Source of the DNA: Thalassorhabdus alkalitolerans
Lineage (GTDB): Bacteria; Bacillota; Bacilli; Bacillales; Marinococcaceae
Assembly: GCF_042656585.1 (NCBI RefSeq)
Contig: NZ_JBHSPG010000023.1
Length of the DNA: 64,000 nucleotides
Reading direction: 5' to 3' (one strand)
In this document: positions 50,294-59,113 of the stretch, piece after piece
Layout of the letters: each line of letters starts with the position of its first letter
Numbering within the stretch: the stretch's first letter is position 1
Program-made: the position numbers and the translations under genes
The notes under the pieces: generated by a model
Seen by the model: only the letters and a program-made list of their open reading frames with translations
What the model was told of the DNA's origin: nothing
Database searches by the model: none

Positions 50294-51938
50294 ATTGACC
50301 ACCCTCTGCTTTCAACTCTTTAGGGACTGTAAAAATAAAACAGGCACCACCGAGCTCACTCGTCTCTAGAGATAACTCTCCCCCTGCTTCTTCTAAAATC
50401 TGCTGTACTAAGGAGAGGCCTATTCCCCTGTGAGTACCTTCCTTCGTTGTAAATCCTTTCTGAAAAACCTTTTCTATATGCTTTTTTGCAATACCCGGGC
50501 CGCTGTCTTCAATTTCAAAAAGAATGTCATGGCCCATATCAGTAAAAAACACATGGATAACAGGGTCATTTTCTCCTTCTAACACAGCATCAAATGCATT
50601 TTCAAACAAATTCCCTATCACTGTTACTAATCCGTCTCTTTGTTTTTCTGTAAGCTGTGTTACTAATTCACTGTGTGGATGAATTTCCGTTTTAATACCC
50701 AGTTCATGGGCTCGATTTAATTTACCTAATAAAACAGCACTGACATAGGAATCACTGACATTGCGAATGAAGAAATGAATCCATTCTTGCTGCTCTTTAC
50801 TTTCTTTGTTTATATATTCAACAGCTTTTTTTGTTTGATTCAGCTGAAGAAATCCTGATATTGTATTTAATTTATTTGAAAACTCATGGGTTTGAACCCG
50901 CAGTGCTTCTGAATATTGTTTAACGTTTGAAAGCTCTTCAGCCAGCTTTTCCACTTCCGTACGATTTCGGAAGGTTGACACAGCCCCCATTAATTTATTT
51001 TCATAGTATATGGGAACTCTGTTAACGATAAACCGCTCTTCATTGACCCACAACTCTTTATTAAATTGTCTCTCTCCCGTTTCCAAAACCTCTGCCAGTT
51101 GAGTGTGAGGGATTACGTCCTCTATATATTTTCCAACGACCTTATCACTTTCCACCTGAAGGAGTTTTCCCGCCTGATTATTACACATCGTAACGATGCC
51201 CCGTCGGTCTACAGCAATCATCGCTTCGTGAATCGATTGGAATACCGATTCTCTTTCCTGGAAAAGGCGTCCAATTTCTTCTGGTTCAAGACCCAGGATT
51301 GACCTTTTCACGTGAAGAGAAATTAAAGTAGCGCCAATGATTCCAATTAGCATAAAGAGAAAAATCCAATACCACGTTTCTGTTACATAGTTTCCGATCG
51401 TCATTTCAACGTCGTCAAGTAAAAAACCAACAGAAACGACACCGATTATTTCACCCTCAGCCGTAATGATTGGGGCTTTCCCACGGATCGAGGGGCCTAG
51501 AGAGCCTGTTGCTTCAGAAACATAAGACTCACCAGAGTATAGAGCCCGGTCATTATCATCGCCTACCATTGTCTGTCCAATTCGATCTTCATTAGGATGA
51601 GAATATCGTTCTCCATCTCTATTTCCAACAACAATGAATTCAGAATCTGTCTGAGTGCGTATGGCCTCTGCAATCGGTTGAATCACTTCAGAAGGAGAAG
51701 ATGATGAGAACGCTTCCTGTACTTCTGGTATTTCTGCCACAGATTGAGCCACACTCAGCGCTCGAATGCCAATTTGCTCTGACACCGTATCTGAGTGTTT
51801 TGCATTTGTGTAAAATCCTAGGATAACCAGCATGAAGATAATCAAGGAGCAGATTAATATGATCATTTTCTTTAATAAAGTAAACCGGTAGACAGGGATT
51901 CTATTAGAAAAAGGCATTCTATTATTTACCTGGTGCAT
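50274..51938 (-). CDS. CitS/DcuS-type sensor histidine kinase
   Basis: A 554-residue membrane kinase. Two membrane helices (about 25-45 and 185-208) flank an extracellular PAS-like domain with the citrate/C4-dicarboxylate signature RYSHPNEDRIGQ and GSLGPSIRGKAPI. A cytosolic PAS domain (about 228-330) and a Spo0B-like kinase core with LRVQTHEFSNKLNTISGFLQL (phospho-His) follow, then an ATPase domain with NLFENAFDAV and GPGI and GIGLSLVQ. It should detect citrate or a related acid outside the cell. Confidence 0.92.
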   Translation of the reverse strand: MHQVNNRMPFSNRIPVYRFTLLKKMIILICSLIIFMLVILGFYTNAKHSDTVSEQIGIRALSVAQSVAEIPEVQEAFSSSSPSEVIQPIAEAIRTQTDSEFIVVGNRDGERYSHPNEDRIGQTMVGDDNDRALYSGESYVSEATGSLGPSIRGKAPIITAEGEIIGVVSVGFLLDDVEMTIGNYVTETWYWIFLFMLIGIIGATLISLHVKRSILGLEPEEIGRLFQERESVFQSIHEAMIAVDRRGIVTMCNNQAGKLLQVESDKVVGKYIEDVIPHTQLAEVLETGERQFNKELWVNEERFIVNRVPIYYENKLMGAVSTFRNRTEVEKLAEELSNVKQYSEALRVQTHEFSNKLNTISGFLQLNQTKKAVEYINKESKEQQEWIHFFIRNVSDSYVSAVLLGKLNRAHELGIKTEIHPHSELVTQLTEKQRDGLVTVIGNLFENAFDAVLEGENDPVIHVFFTDMGHDILFEIEDSGPGIAKKHIEKVFQKGFTTKEGTHRGIGLSLVQQILEEAGGELSLETSELGGACFIFTVPKELKAEGGQYEQLIN

Positions 51939-52043
51939 AACCTGATCCTTTCTTATTCTAATAAGGCTCCGAGATTTATTTTACTACATTTTGCTGTTAG
52001 AAGAGTGATGTTCTTGTACAGTTATTTGCTATGACCCAAAATA

Positions 52044-52079
52044 AAAAGACCTACGCCGCTGTCACAGCACCTCAGGTCT
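52044..52079 (-). terminator. Terminator of the small gene at 52183
   Basis: AGACCT at 52048-52053 pairs with AGGTCT at 52074-52079; on the minus strand TTTTTATTTT follows. Confidence 0.7.
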
Positions 52080-52182
52080 ATAAAACAAATCCTTGCTTAT
52101 GTTATTTCCTTTTCTAATCTTCCTGTGAAATAAACCCAGCTGCCTGTGTTCCGCTTTTTCCATTGATTTTGGTAAAGAAGGA

Positions 52183-52470
52183 TTATTTATGCAAGTTCCC
52201 GCTAAATAACTCAACTTGTATAGTCTCACCGTCTTCATTCGTGTATTCGTAATCAACGGATGCAAACCTATCCTCTCTTGCACTCCCCGCATCAATAACA
52301 ACAGAAAAACCAGTTATCTTTGGAAGAGTAGAAGGATCCATGTATCGTTTAAAGGCAAACACAAAAGACGCTATTGCACTTTTTTTGCGCTCAACATACC
52401 ACCATTCATCTCCAAGTGGGTAAAACTTTGGACGGTGTTTTTCAAAAAAGCGAAGGATAGTCTTTTCCAT
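52183..52470 (-). CDS. Small conserved protein of unknown function
   Basis: A 95-residue soluble protein, basic in the first half (FFEKHRPKFYPLGDEWWYVERKKSA) and strand-rich in the second. It is not recognised. It starts after AAGGAGG and has a terminator downstream after a spacer of about 100 bases. Its position next to the paralogous 101-residue gene may be accidental. Confidence 0.65.
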   Translation of the reverse strand: MEKTILRFFEKHRPKFYPLGDEWWYVERKKSAIASFVFAFKRYMDPSTLPKITGFSVVIDAGSAREDRFASVDYEYTNEDGETIQVELFSGNLHK

Positions 52471-52587
52471 AATAATCCCTCCTTATTGTGTTGAATAAGG
52501 GCCTTATCAGATGAAAGAATTGATTTCATCGTGTGTTTTTAATCTTAGAGTAAGAGAAAAATTTGTTTGTAAAACAGAGGAAGTTGC

Positions 52588-52893
52588 TTACGGGCCTTCA
52601 AGAACCTGATTAGCGGCTGGATAATAATTCGCAGTATAGACTTTTCTCTTTTTGTCCTGATGTATGATTTCAATTTGATAATCGTTTCCACCCATTTCAA
52701 TACTGTAACGAGGATATTCTGGAAGAGGATCGAGAGTCATAAACTCGATTTGTCCGGGGATCAGCTTTCCTTTGCCTAAGGGGTAGGTGACACTCATTGC
52801 TTTCTGCATTCTTGGACGAACTCTGCGTGGTTTTGTTCTCCGCACCACTTGTACTTCATATAATAACTCTCCATTCTTAAAGAGATTGATCAC
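52588..52893 (-). CDS. Conserved small protein, paralogue of the 246-551 product
   Basis: Taken from GTG 52893, which follows AAGGAGG by 7 bases, the product is 101 residues, exactly the length of the protein at 246-551. The two align from the first residues ((N/L)LFKN), through GKGKL(I/V)PG and E(F/L) in the middle. The longer frame from 52920 lacks a ribosome-binding site and breaks this alignment. It is more basic than its paralogue (RRTKPRRVRPRMQK near 18-31). No function known. Confidence 0.75.
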   Translation of the reverse strand: MINLFKNGELLYEVQVVRRTKPRRVRPRMQKAMSVTYPLGKGKLIPGQIEFMTLDPLPEYPRYSIEMGGNDYQIEIIHQDKKRKVYTANYYPAANQVLEGP

Positions 52894-53022
52894 ATCTTTA
52901 CCTCCTTCCGTTTCTTCCATTATAAGGTTTATATGAAAATAATTACAAGTTGTGAGATGATAAATAGATAAGCATTCACAGAAGCAAGAAAAAGTGGAAA
53001 GCTGGATACATAAATGCCCTCT

Positions 53023-54324
53023 TCACGCCTGGTTATTTTCTTTTTCTGCATTGCACCAATGAGTGAGAAAGCGGGAATACACTTTTGTCACTTCTTTCAT
53101 GCTTCTCAGATCCACCCACTCATTACTACCATGCATATTGCCCCCGGCAGGACCGTAACATGTAGCCGGAATTCCAAAATATAAATTAAAAAACCTTATA
53201 TCCGTTGTACAAGTAATAGAGGTTGTTTCAAAAGGTGTGTGGGAAGTCTCTTCATGGCTTTTTCTTAACACTTCAAACAATTCCGATGATTGATCGAGTG
53301 AGACACCATCAGCGTGGAAGCCGTAAAAGGTTATCTCCGGTGGATTTTTTTTCAGCCAGCTGTCTTTTACGGCGGCTTTCAGCAGCCATTTCTTAACTTC
53401 TTTTTTAATATCAGCCGGGTTTTCATCAGGGTAAAAACCTACCCTGGCTTCTAATACACATTCAGAGGGCACACTTGAAGGCCAGTCACCTGAATGAAAT
53501 GTTCCGACGTTAACATTCAAGGGATGAGGATGATCCTTATAATCTTTATGTTTACGTCGATTATTTATATAGTTTCTGTATGTTTCAAGTGCTTTGATCA
53601 TTATATATCCCTTTTCGATGGCATTCACAGCCTGGTAGGCTCGTTCGGTATGAGCACCTGAACCTTTTACTTTTACTCGAAGCCAAATTACTCCAATTTG
53701 TGAAATAACAGCTTTTTGAGCAAAGGGTTCCGGAATAAGAGCTCCGTCTGCCTTGTATCCTCTCATTAAGGCTGCCAGTGCCCCATTTCCTGTGCACTCC
53801 TCTTCTATTACCGTTTGAAAACTCAGGTCTGCTCCAAGCTCATAACCCGCTTCTTTTACCGCTCTGTAGGCAAAGATCATAGCAGCAATTCCTGATTTCA
53901 TATCCTGTATTCCCCGGCCATACATTTTGTCACCGACAATGGTTGCTCCCCACGGATCGTAATCCCAGGCTGAAGAAGGCTCAGGACTGACTACGTCTAC
54001 ATGTCCTTGAAGTATTAAACTTTTCCCTGTCTTCTTCCCTTTTCCTTTTTTGCTGCCTATCACTACCGGCCGCCCTTCATAAGACCACTCCGGCACAGAA
54101 AAAGCAGGATGAACAGAAAGCTCCTTAACGTCAGGGACAAATGAATCCACTTCAAGCTTCAGTTCATTTTTAAAATAATTGGCGAAAAATGATTGCAAGG
54201 CTCCTTCATTCCCTAAAGTGCTTGGAAAACGGCCTATATGCTGAAGAAATCTGACCTCCTCTTCCCATAGATCATCAACCTTCTCATAGATCTCTTGCAT
54301 CATCTTATTTTTACCGTGATTCAC
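53023..54324 (-). CDS. M20-family peptidase/deacylase (ArgE/DapE type)
   Basis: A 433-residue metallohydrolase. The first metal motif LQGHVDVVSP is near 91-100, followed by WDYDPWGATIVGDKMYGRGIQDMKSG with the bridging Asp, and IEEECTGNGA with the catalytic Glu pair near 168-177. A dimerisation domain follows at about 210-330. The substrate may be an N-acyl amino acid or dipeptide. The start is a GTG 7 bases after GGAGG. Monocistronic. Confidence 0.9.
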   Translation of the reverse strand: MNHGKNKMMQEIYEKVDDLWEEEVRFLQHIGRFPSTLGNEGALQSFFANYFKNELKLEVDSFVPDVKELSVHPAFSVPEWSYEGRPVVIGSKKGKGKKTGKSLILQGHVDVVSPEPSSAWDYDPWGATIVGDKMYGRGIQDMKSGIAAMIFAYRAVKEAGYELGADLSFQTVIEEECTGNGALAALMRGYKADGALIPEPFAQKAVISQIGVIWLRVKVKGSGAHTERAYQAVNAIEKGYIMIKALETYRNYINNRRKHKDYKDHPHPLNVNVGTFHSGDWPSSVPSECVLEARVGFYPDENPADIKKEVKKWLLKAAVKDSWLKKNPPEITFYGFHADGVSLDQSSELFEVLRKSHEETSHTPFETTSITCTTDIRFFNLYFGIPATCYGPAGGNMHGSNEWVDLRSMKEVTKVYSRFLTHWCNAEKENNQA

Positions 54325-54672
54325 TAAATCTCCTCCTTTATCTATAAGACTGGCAGAAGAAACTTTTTCATGCTTGTCACCTATTATCTTCTAAAAAAAT
54401 CCTCCCCACTCTGTCCCTTGCTTTCATAGAGGGGATTCTTGTTTCTATCAAAGGACAAATATGATAGAGTAACACTAGCTTTTTTAATGAAATGTAATTG
54501 CTCCCAGGTGATCCCAGGGTTTTTACACTGCTATCATTTTCTTCTTACTAAATATCATACTTTTGCACTTTTATATGTATGCTTGGGTGTTGTGTTTTTA
54601 TTTCAAACCTTCCCCACTCACCCTTCAATTTGTGAGTTTCTGCCTAAATACTTTGAAAGGAGGAACAGTAAG

Positions 54673-54900
54673 ATGGAAACAACCTCGAGCCAAAAAGGCC
54701 TTGCTGTTATGGCCGTAATTTTAAGTGTACTCTCTCTTATTATTCCAGTGGTGTTTGCAGTTATTTCAGCTGTTCTTGCCCTTTTTATTACTGGGAAAAT
54801 TAATGACCCTGCTCAGTACAACTTAAAAATTATTGCGAGATGTCTTGCTGCCTTGGGATTGATTATTAGTGCTATATACTTCTTTTTAACTTTTATGTAA
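54673..54900 (+). CDS. Small membrane protein, two helices
   Basis: A 75-residue protein with two hydrophobic helices (about 8-38 and 53-73) separated by a short polar loop (TGKINDPAQYNLK). The ATG at 54673 has GAAAGGAGG upstream; the longer open frame before it is not coding. It resembles small DUF4190-like Bacillus membrane proteins, but the match is uncertain. Confidence 0.65.
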   Translation: METTSSQKGLAVMAVILSVLSLIIPVVFAVISAVLALFITGKINDPAQYNLKIIARCLAALGLIISAIYFFLTFM

Positions 54901-54941
54901 ATAGAAGATAAAATAGGCAGAGTATTGACTATGAAAAAAAG

Positions 54942-54968
54942 AACGTCCCTTACCACGGGAACGTTTTC
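54942..54968. terminator. Bidirectional terminator between convergent small genes
   Basis: AACGTCCC pairs with GGGAACGTT, flanked by A and T runs. Confidence 0.8.
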
Positions 54969-54986
54969 CTCATACAAACTACTTAA

Positions 54987-55208
54987 TTATTTTTGTTTGC
55001 GGGCTTTTTTCAAAAGATTTTCACTAAATAGTATAGAAATACTGTACAATCCAGCCAAACCGACAACCGCATACACTATGCGGGATAGAATAGCTTCCTG
55101 GCCGCCAAATATGGCAGCTACAAGATCAAATCCAAAGAATCCAACAAGTCCCCAATTGACTGCAATAATGATGATCAGCACTAAGGCTGTTTTTTGTCCT
55201 GCACCCAT
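54987..55208 (-). CDS. DUF378 small membrane protein (YuzA-like)
   Basis: A 73-residue protein with two helices (about 7-30 and 42-62). The segment ALVLIIIIAVNWGLVGFFGFDLVAAIFGG followed by SRIVYAVVGLAGLYSI is the DUF378 pattern seen in Bacillus YuzA. Function unknown. Ribosome-binding site AAAGGAGG. Confidence 0.85.
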   Translation of the reverse strand: MGAGQKTALVLIIIIAVNWGLVGFFGFDLVAAIFGGQEAILSRIVYAVVGLAGLYSISILFSENLLKKARKQK

Positions 55209-55619
55209 TTTATGACCTCCTTTGGTTTGAAGCTACTAGTTTATAAAATCAAGGAGTATCCAGCTCCTTGGTTTTACTTAAACTAGGTCGCAAATTAAGA
55301 ATAAGGTCCCATTGACGCTTCAAATCTCTAGAACCAGCCCCCCTTACACAAGCCTGCTCCCTTTTCTATTAGGCCATCATCCTTCCAACCTCCTTATACC
55401 ATTACCTCCTGTCGATCAAGCTCAAATCATGACATTTGTATGATTTAAGACTATGGCACTCCTTGCTTCCTATGACTTATATCATCATTTCCCCTATATC
55501 ATGTCTCCCCACATAAGGAGTGAAATGAGTACAGCTTTTGCTTCTTTTTTAGAGTAGGTTCAGATTATGCAGACCACTCTCCAAATACCTTGCTAGTAAA
55601 AAAATAAAGCCGCCCTGAA
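55209..55619. other. Intergenic region without a recognised gene
   Basis: CAAGGAG at 55250-55256 pairs with CTCCTTG at 55264-55270, followed by GTTTTA, near the promoter of the DUF378 gene. The rest shows no coding frame. The 3' end overlaps the terminator of the YhgE gene. Confidence 0.4.
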
Positions 55620-55629
55620 TCAGGCAGCT
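55599..55629 (-). terminator. Terminator of the YhgE-like gene, overlapping its stop region
   Basis: AGCCGCCCTG at 55608-55617 pairs with CAGGCAGCT at 55621-55629 (one bulge); on the minus strand a T-rich run follows. Confidence 0.7.
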
Positions 55630-58115
55630 CTATCAAATGATTTATCTCCATGAGGCAAAAATGGCAAGCAAAGTTTTTTGTATTTTTTTAGATAAAATAA
55701 GGTAGAAGCAAGAAGAACAGCTCCCATCACTATAGAAAGCCTCCAGACACTTTCTACTAACAGCGGAGTAGAATCCATAAAGATAGACGCTCGAAACCCC
55801 AGTACTGAATAGGTCATGGGAAGCCAACCGTGAAGACTCTGCAAGGGAGAGGCAAGCAGTTCAACCGGGAAGCTCCCTGCGCTTCCGCCAAGCTGAAGAA
55901 TCAGGAGAATGATAGCTATAAAACGACCTGGGTTATCCAGTATACCCACGAGACAAAAGACGATCGAAACAAATACAATACTTGTAAAAAGGCTAAATAA
56001 AATAAACCCAGCAGTATTTTCAACAGACAGGCCAATAATAAAAAGCAAGAATACAGCCACTAGCATAGATTGTAAAATACCGACTGTTACAGCAACTCCA
56101 AACTTCCCGCGAAACCACTGCCACCCATTTTCATGAGAAGCCAGCGGGGTACGAAAAGGGTAAATAATAGAAAGTGTGAGACCGCCCACATACAGGCCAA
56201 TAGACAAAAAGTAAGGAGTGAGACCTTCTCCATAAGAATAATCAGCAGCTGGAGAGGGGCTTTTTGACTGGACAGGATTTGCCACCATTTTTTCCTGGTT
56301 TTCAGAAGGTGTATAATCCATCAACATGTCACTTAAATTTGTTAAGCTGGCATTTAAATCTTCAGATCCATCACGTAACTCATGGAGACCCTCTGCGAGT
56401 TCAAAGCCACTCTCTTCTGCCTCCCCAAGTCCGTTCGATAGCTCTGTTGAACCTGTCTCAAGAGCCTGTAAACCATTGTTTAAAGCCTTTATTCCTTCAT
56501 ACGCTTCTTCTTCCGCTACAACAACCCCTTCATAAAAGGATTCAATATCTGACAACCCATGGTGGACATCATATAGTACTTCCAGCACTGAATCATTCAT
56601 GACCTCCAATTCTTCTTCCATCTGTCCTTCATTTAAACTGTGGGGCAGTGAAGATTGAGCTGATTGAATAACTCCCTGGATATCTTCAAGATATAAAATC
56701 AGTTCGTCACTCATTTGCTGGATTTCATTATTAACATGACTGATCGTATTACGGTACTCAGCAGCATCCTCTTCAAGTGAAGCTAATACTTGATTTACTT
56801 CTTTCTGTTTTGCCCCCATGCCTTCATCAATCTCATGCACCTGATTCTGTAGCGATTGGAACGCCTGCTGTATTTCCTCTCCCTCATGTTCAGGTAAAAG
56901 CATGGTAATATTGTTGTACCATGCTTTTAATTCCTCGCTTTCTCTCCATTCCGGGTACTCCTCATCCAGGAGAGATGGTAACTCTTTCAGCAGATAATGA
57001 ATATCCTCCAGTGCATTCAGTGGGTCCTCCATCTTTCCTTCAATCTTTTTAGTATACTCCTCCCATTCTAGTAGTGCTGTCGAGATTTCATCAATTGAGG
57101 AAGTAAGACTGGACGCATGACCTTCCACGGTATAAAGTACCTTATCTATCTCCTCATAAATCTCCTCTGTCCTTTGCTGAACCTCGCTTGCCTTTACAGT
57201 GATATCATGAATAGAGTCATCTGCCTGTGCAAGGAGCCCATGGATCTCCCCCAGATGATTGTTTACCTTTTCAAAGGAGTCACCTATTTCTTCAGCATCT
57301 GAGTCTTCAAGCAGAACAATACCTTTTTCTGTTTTCTCTGCTGCTAATTCAAATACTTCCTTTATTTCTTTTCCTTCCTCTGTTTCATGGAGGTAGTAAT
57401 GCACCTCCTCTGCTCCAGCCAGAAGCTGATTACTTCCCGAAGCTGCTTCATAAACTCCCTTATCGACCTCTTCTGAACCTTTCGTCAAAGAAACCAGGCC
57501 CTCATTTAGTAATCTTATATTTTCTTCGGCTTTTTGGTTCCCTTCCGCAACATCAAGTGATCCTTTTTGTAAGGCAGAAACAGCTTGAGTAAGCTCACTA
57601 AAAGCATCGTTTGCAATTTCAACATAGGCTGCTGTTAAGGCTCTAGACAATTCCTGCTCAATTTCTTCAATAGCAGTTTCGGCAATTTGAGAAGATACAT
57701 AGTTATAATCTTCATTAATATCATAATAAATGTTTGCCTGGGCTGGGTATGTTTCTGTAACCGAGCCAATTTCTTCAGAAAATGTTTTCGGTATTTCCAC
57801 GTAAAAATAATAGGAATGGTCTTTTAATCCTCTTTGAGCCTCTTCCTTTGATACAAAGTCAAAGGCAAGAGAAGGATCCTTGGATAATTCTTTAACGAAA
57901 TCATTCCCAGCTTCTATTTTTTCTCCGTTAACCTCCGCCCCTGTGTCCTCATTAACAACAGCTACAGGTAAATTTTCTAATTGACCATATGGATCCCAAA
58001 ACGACCAAATGAGAAGCCCTCCATATAACAAAGGCATTAGAATAATGCCAATGATTGCAATGAACAATTTCTTAGATGTAATGATGCCTTTGAGTTCTCC
58101 AGTGTACCCTTTCAT
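55620..58115 (-). CDS. yhgE: YhgE/Pip-type membrane protein
   Basis: An 831-residue membrane protein of the YhgE/phage-infection-protein family, distantly related to ABC-2 permeases. One helix near 17-40 anchors a large extracellular domain (about 45-600) with VVNEDTGAEVNGEKI at its start and long coiled-coil and heptad repeats rich in Glu and Ser. About five to six helices follow at 640-820. Family members affect phage entry, surface factor export or envelope stress. I chose ATG 58115, which leaves the operator-like repeat in the leader; 58145 is possible. It is downstream of a TetR gene in the same orientation. Confidence 0.87.
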   Translation of the reverse strand: MKGYTGELKGIITSKKLFIAIIGIILMPLLYGGLLIWSFWDPYGQLENLPVAVVNEDTGAEVNGEKIEAGNDFVKELSKDPSLAFDFVSKEEAQRGLKDHSYYFYVEIPKTFSEEIGSVTETYPAQANIYYDINEDYNYVSSQIAETAIEEIEQELSRALTAAYVEIANDAFSELTQAVSALQKGSLDVAEGNQKAEENIRLLNEGLVSLTKGSEEVDKGVYEAASGSNQLLAGAEEVHYYLHETEEGKEIKEVFELAAEKTEKGIVLLEDSDAEEIGDSFEKVNNHLGEIHGLLAQADDSIHDITVKASEVQQRTEEIYEEIDKVLYTVEGHASSLTSSIDEISTALLEWEEYTKKIEGKMEDPLNALEDIHYLLKELPSLLDEEYPEWRESEELKAWYNNITMLLPEHEGEEIQQAFQSLQNQVHEIDEGMGAKQKEVNQVLASLEEDAAEYRNTISHVNNEIQQMSDELILYLEDIQGVIQSAQSSLPHSLNEGQMEEELEVMNDSVLEVLYDVHHGLSDIESFYEGVVVAEEEAYEGIKALNNGLQALETGSTELSNGLGEAEESGFELAEGLHELRDGSEDLNASLTNLSDMLMDYTPSENQEKMVANPVQSKSPSPAADYSYGEGLTPYFLSIGLYVGGLTLSIIYPFRTPLASHENGWQWFRGKFGVAVTVGILQSMLVAVFLLFIIGLSVENTAGFILFSLFTSIVFVSIVFCLVGILDNPGRFIAIILLILQLGGSAGSFPVELLASPLQSLHGWLPMTYSVLGFRASIFMDSTPLLVESVWRLSIVMGAVLLASTLFYLKKYKKLCLPFLPHGDKSFDRAA

Positions 58116-58133
58116 AATTCCCCACTCCATTTT

Positions 58134-58156
58134 TGACCATTTCATTCAAGTGGTCA
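58134..58156. promoter_or_regulatory. TetR-type operator candidate before yhgE
   Basis: TGACCA-N11-TGGTCA, 23 bases, perfect outer arms. A related 23-base element (TGACCA-N12-AGTCA) lies at 58858-58880 before the tetR gene. Confidence 0.5.
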
Positions 58157-58231
58157 TTTTTAGTCTAAAAAAATTTCACTTCGTTTTCTTGTCCAAAGAA
58201 AGGAAAAGCAACAGGAAGAAATCTTAATGCC

Positions 58232-58837
58232 CTATTGCTTTGATGATAGACTTTGTGATCTGTTCTTACTTAAAATGCCTCTTGTTAAATGTTTGTTAAA
58301 AAACCGTACAATTTCATCTTTTCCTAATGGCTCATAAATTTCAGAGTATTCCACAGTCACAGCCATATACAGCTTGTAAATTACAAACGCCGTGATGTGA
58401 GGATCATCTACATTGATCTTTCCATTGTTTTTCGCTGTTTCAAGCAGCCTTTGAATACACTCAATAATGAATTCCTCCACTTTTTCCAAAGCCTGTTTCG
58501 CATTTGCTGAACCAATCGTTGAAACTTCCTGGCTTAGCTTCAACAGCAGCTGATGCTGTTTTCTAAAGGTAAGAATTTCATATAGTGCAACAGAAATGTT
58601 CTCCTCTACTTCCTTCTCAGGGTCAATGGAATTATCAAATACATGCTGAATTTCTTGCAGTATTTGTTCGAGCACGGCTTCAAACAAGCTTTCCTTACTT
58701 TCAAATGAAGTGTAAACTGTTCCTTTTCCTATGTTAGCCAACTTAGCCACTTGATCTATTGTCGTTTTCTTGTAACCAAACATGGAAAAAGAGGAAGCAG
58801 CAGCTTTCACAATCATCTCTCTTTTGTTTTGTAGCAT
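58232..58837 (-). CDS. TetR-family regulator (YhgD-like)
   Basis: A 201-residue regulator with the TetR HTH at about 20-50 (KKTTIDQVAKLANIGKGTVYTSFESKE) and a helical ligand domain. It sits 116 bases upstream of yhgE in the same direction, as YhgD does in B. subtilis. ATG 58837 is preferred over GTG 58843 for spacing to GAGGAG. It probably represses itself and yhgE through the TGACCA repeats. Confidence 0.85.
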   Translation of the reverse strand: MLQNKREMIVKAAASSFSMFGYKKTTIDQVAKLANIGKGTVYTSFESKESLFEAVLEQILQEIQHVFDNSIDPEKEVEENISVALYEILTFRKQHQLLLKLSQEVSTIGSANAKQALEKVEEFIIECIQRLLETAKNNGKINVDDPHITAFVIYKLYMAVTVEYSEIYEPLGKDEIVRFFNKHLTRGILSKNRSQSLSSKQ

Positions 58838-58857
58838 AAGCACAGACTCCTCTTAAC

Positions 58858-58880
58858 TGACCAGTTTTCTGTTTCAGTCA
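58858..58880. promoter_or_regulatory. TetR-type operator candidate before the tetR gene
   Basis: TGACCA at 58858-58863 and AGTCA at 58876-58880, same total length as the element before yhgE. It lies 21 bases upstream of the start codon. Confidence 0.45.
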
Positions 58881-59113
58881 CTTTTTTAGTTTATCCAAGT
58901 TCCTAGTCAAAAGCAACTTCTTTTTTGTCAATACCTACGATTTTAAATTATGATATATGGTTTATTTGCTCAAAATAAGGGGAATTTAATTCATGATTTC
59001 TAAAAACAGTTCTTGCTCCGCTCAGCCTGTATTCCTCTTATCCTAATAAACCTTGTCAATTCCGGGTGATTTTGGAAGAATGGTTGTCTACTATATTAGG
59101 AAAGGTTGATCAG

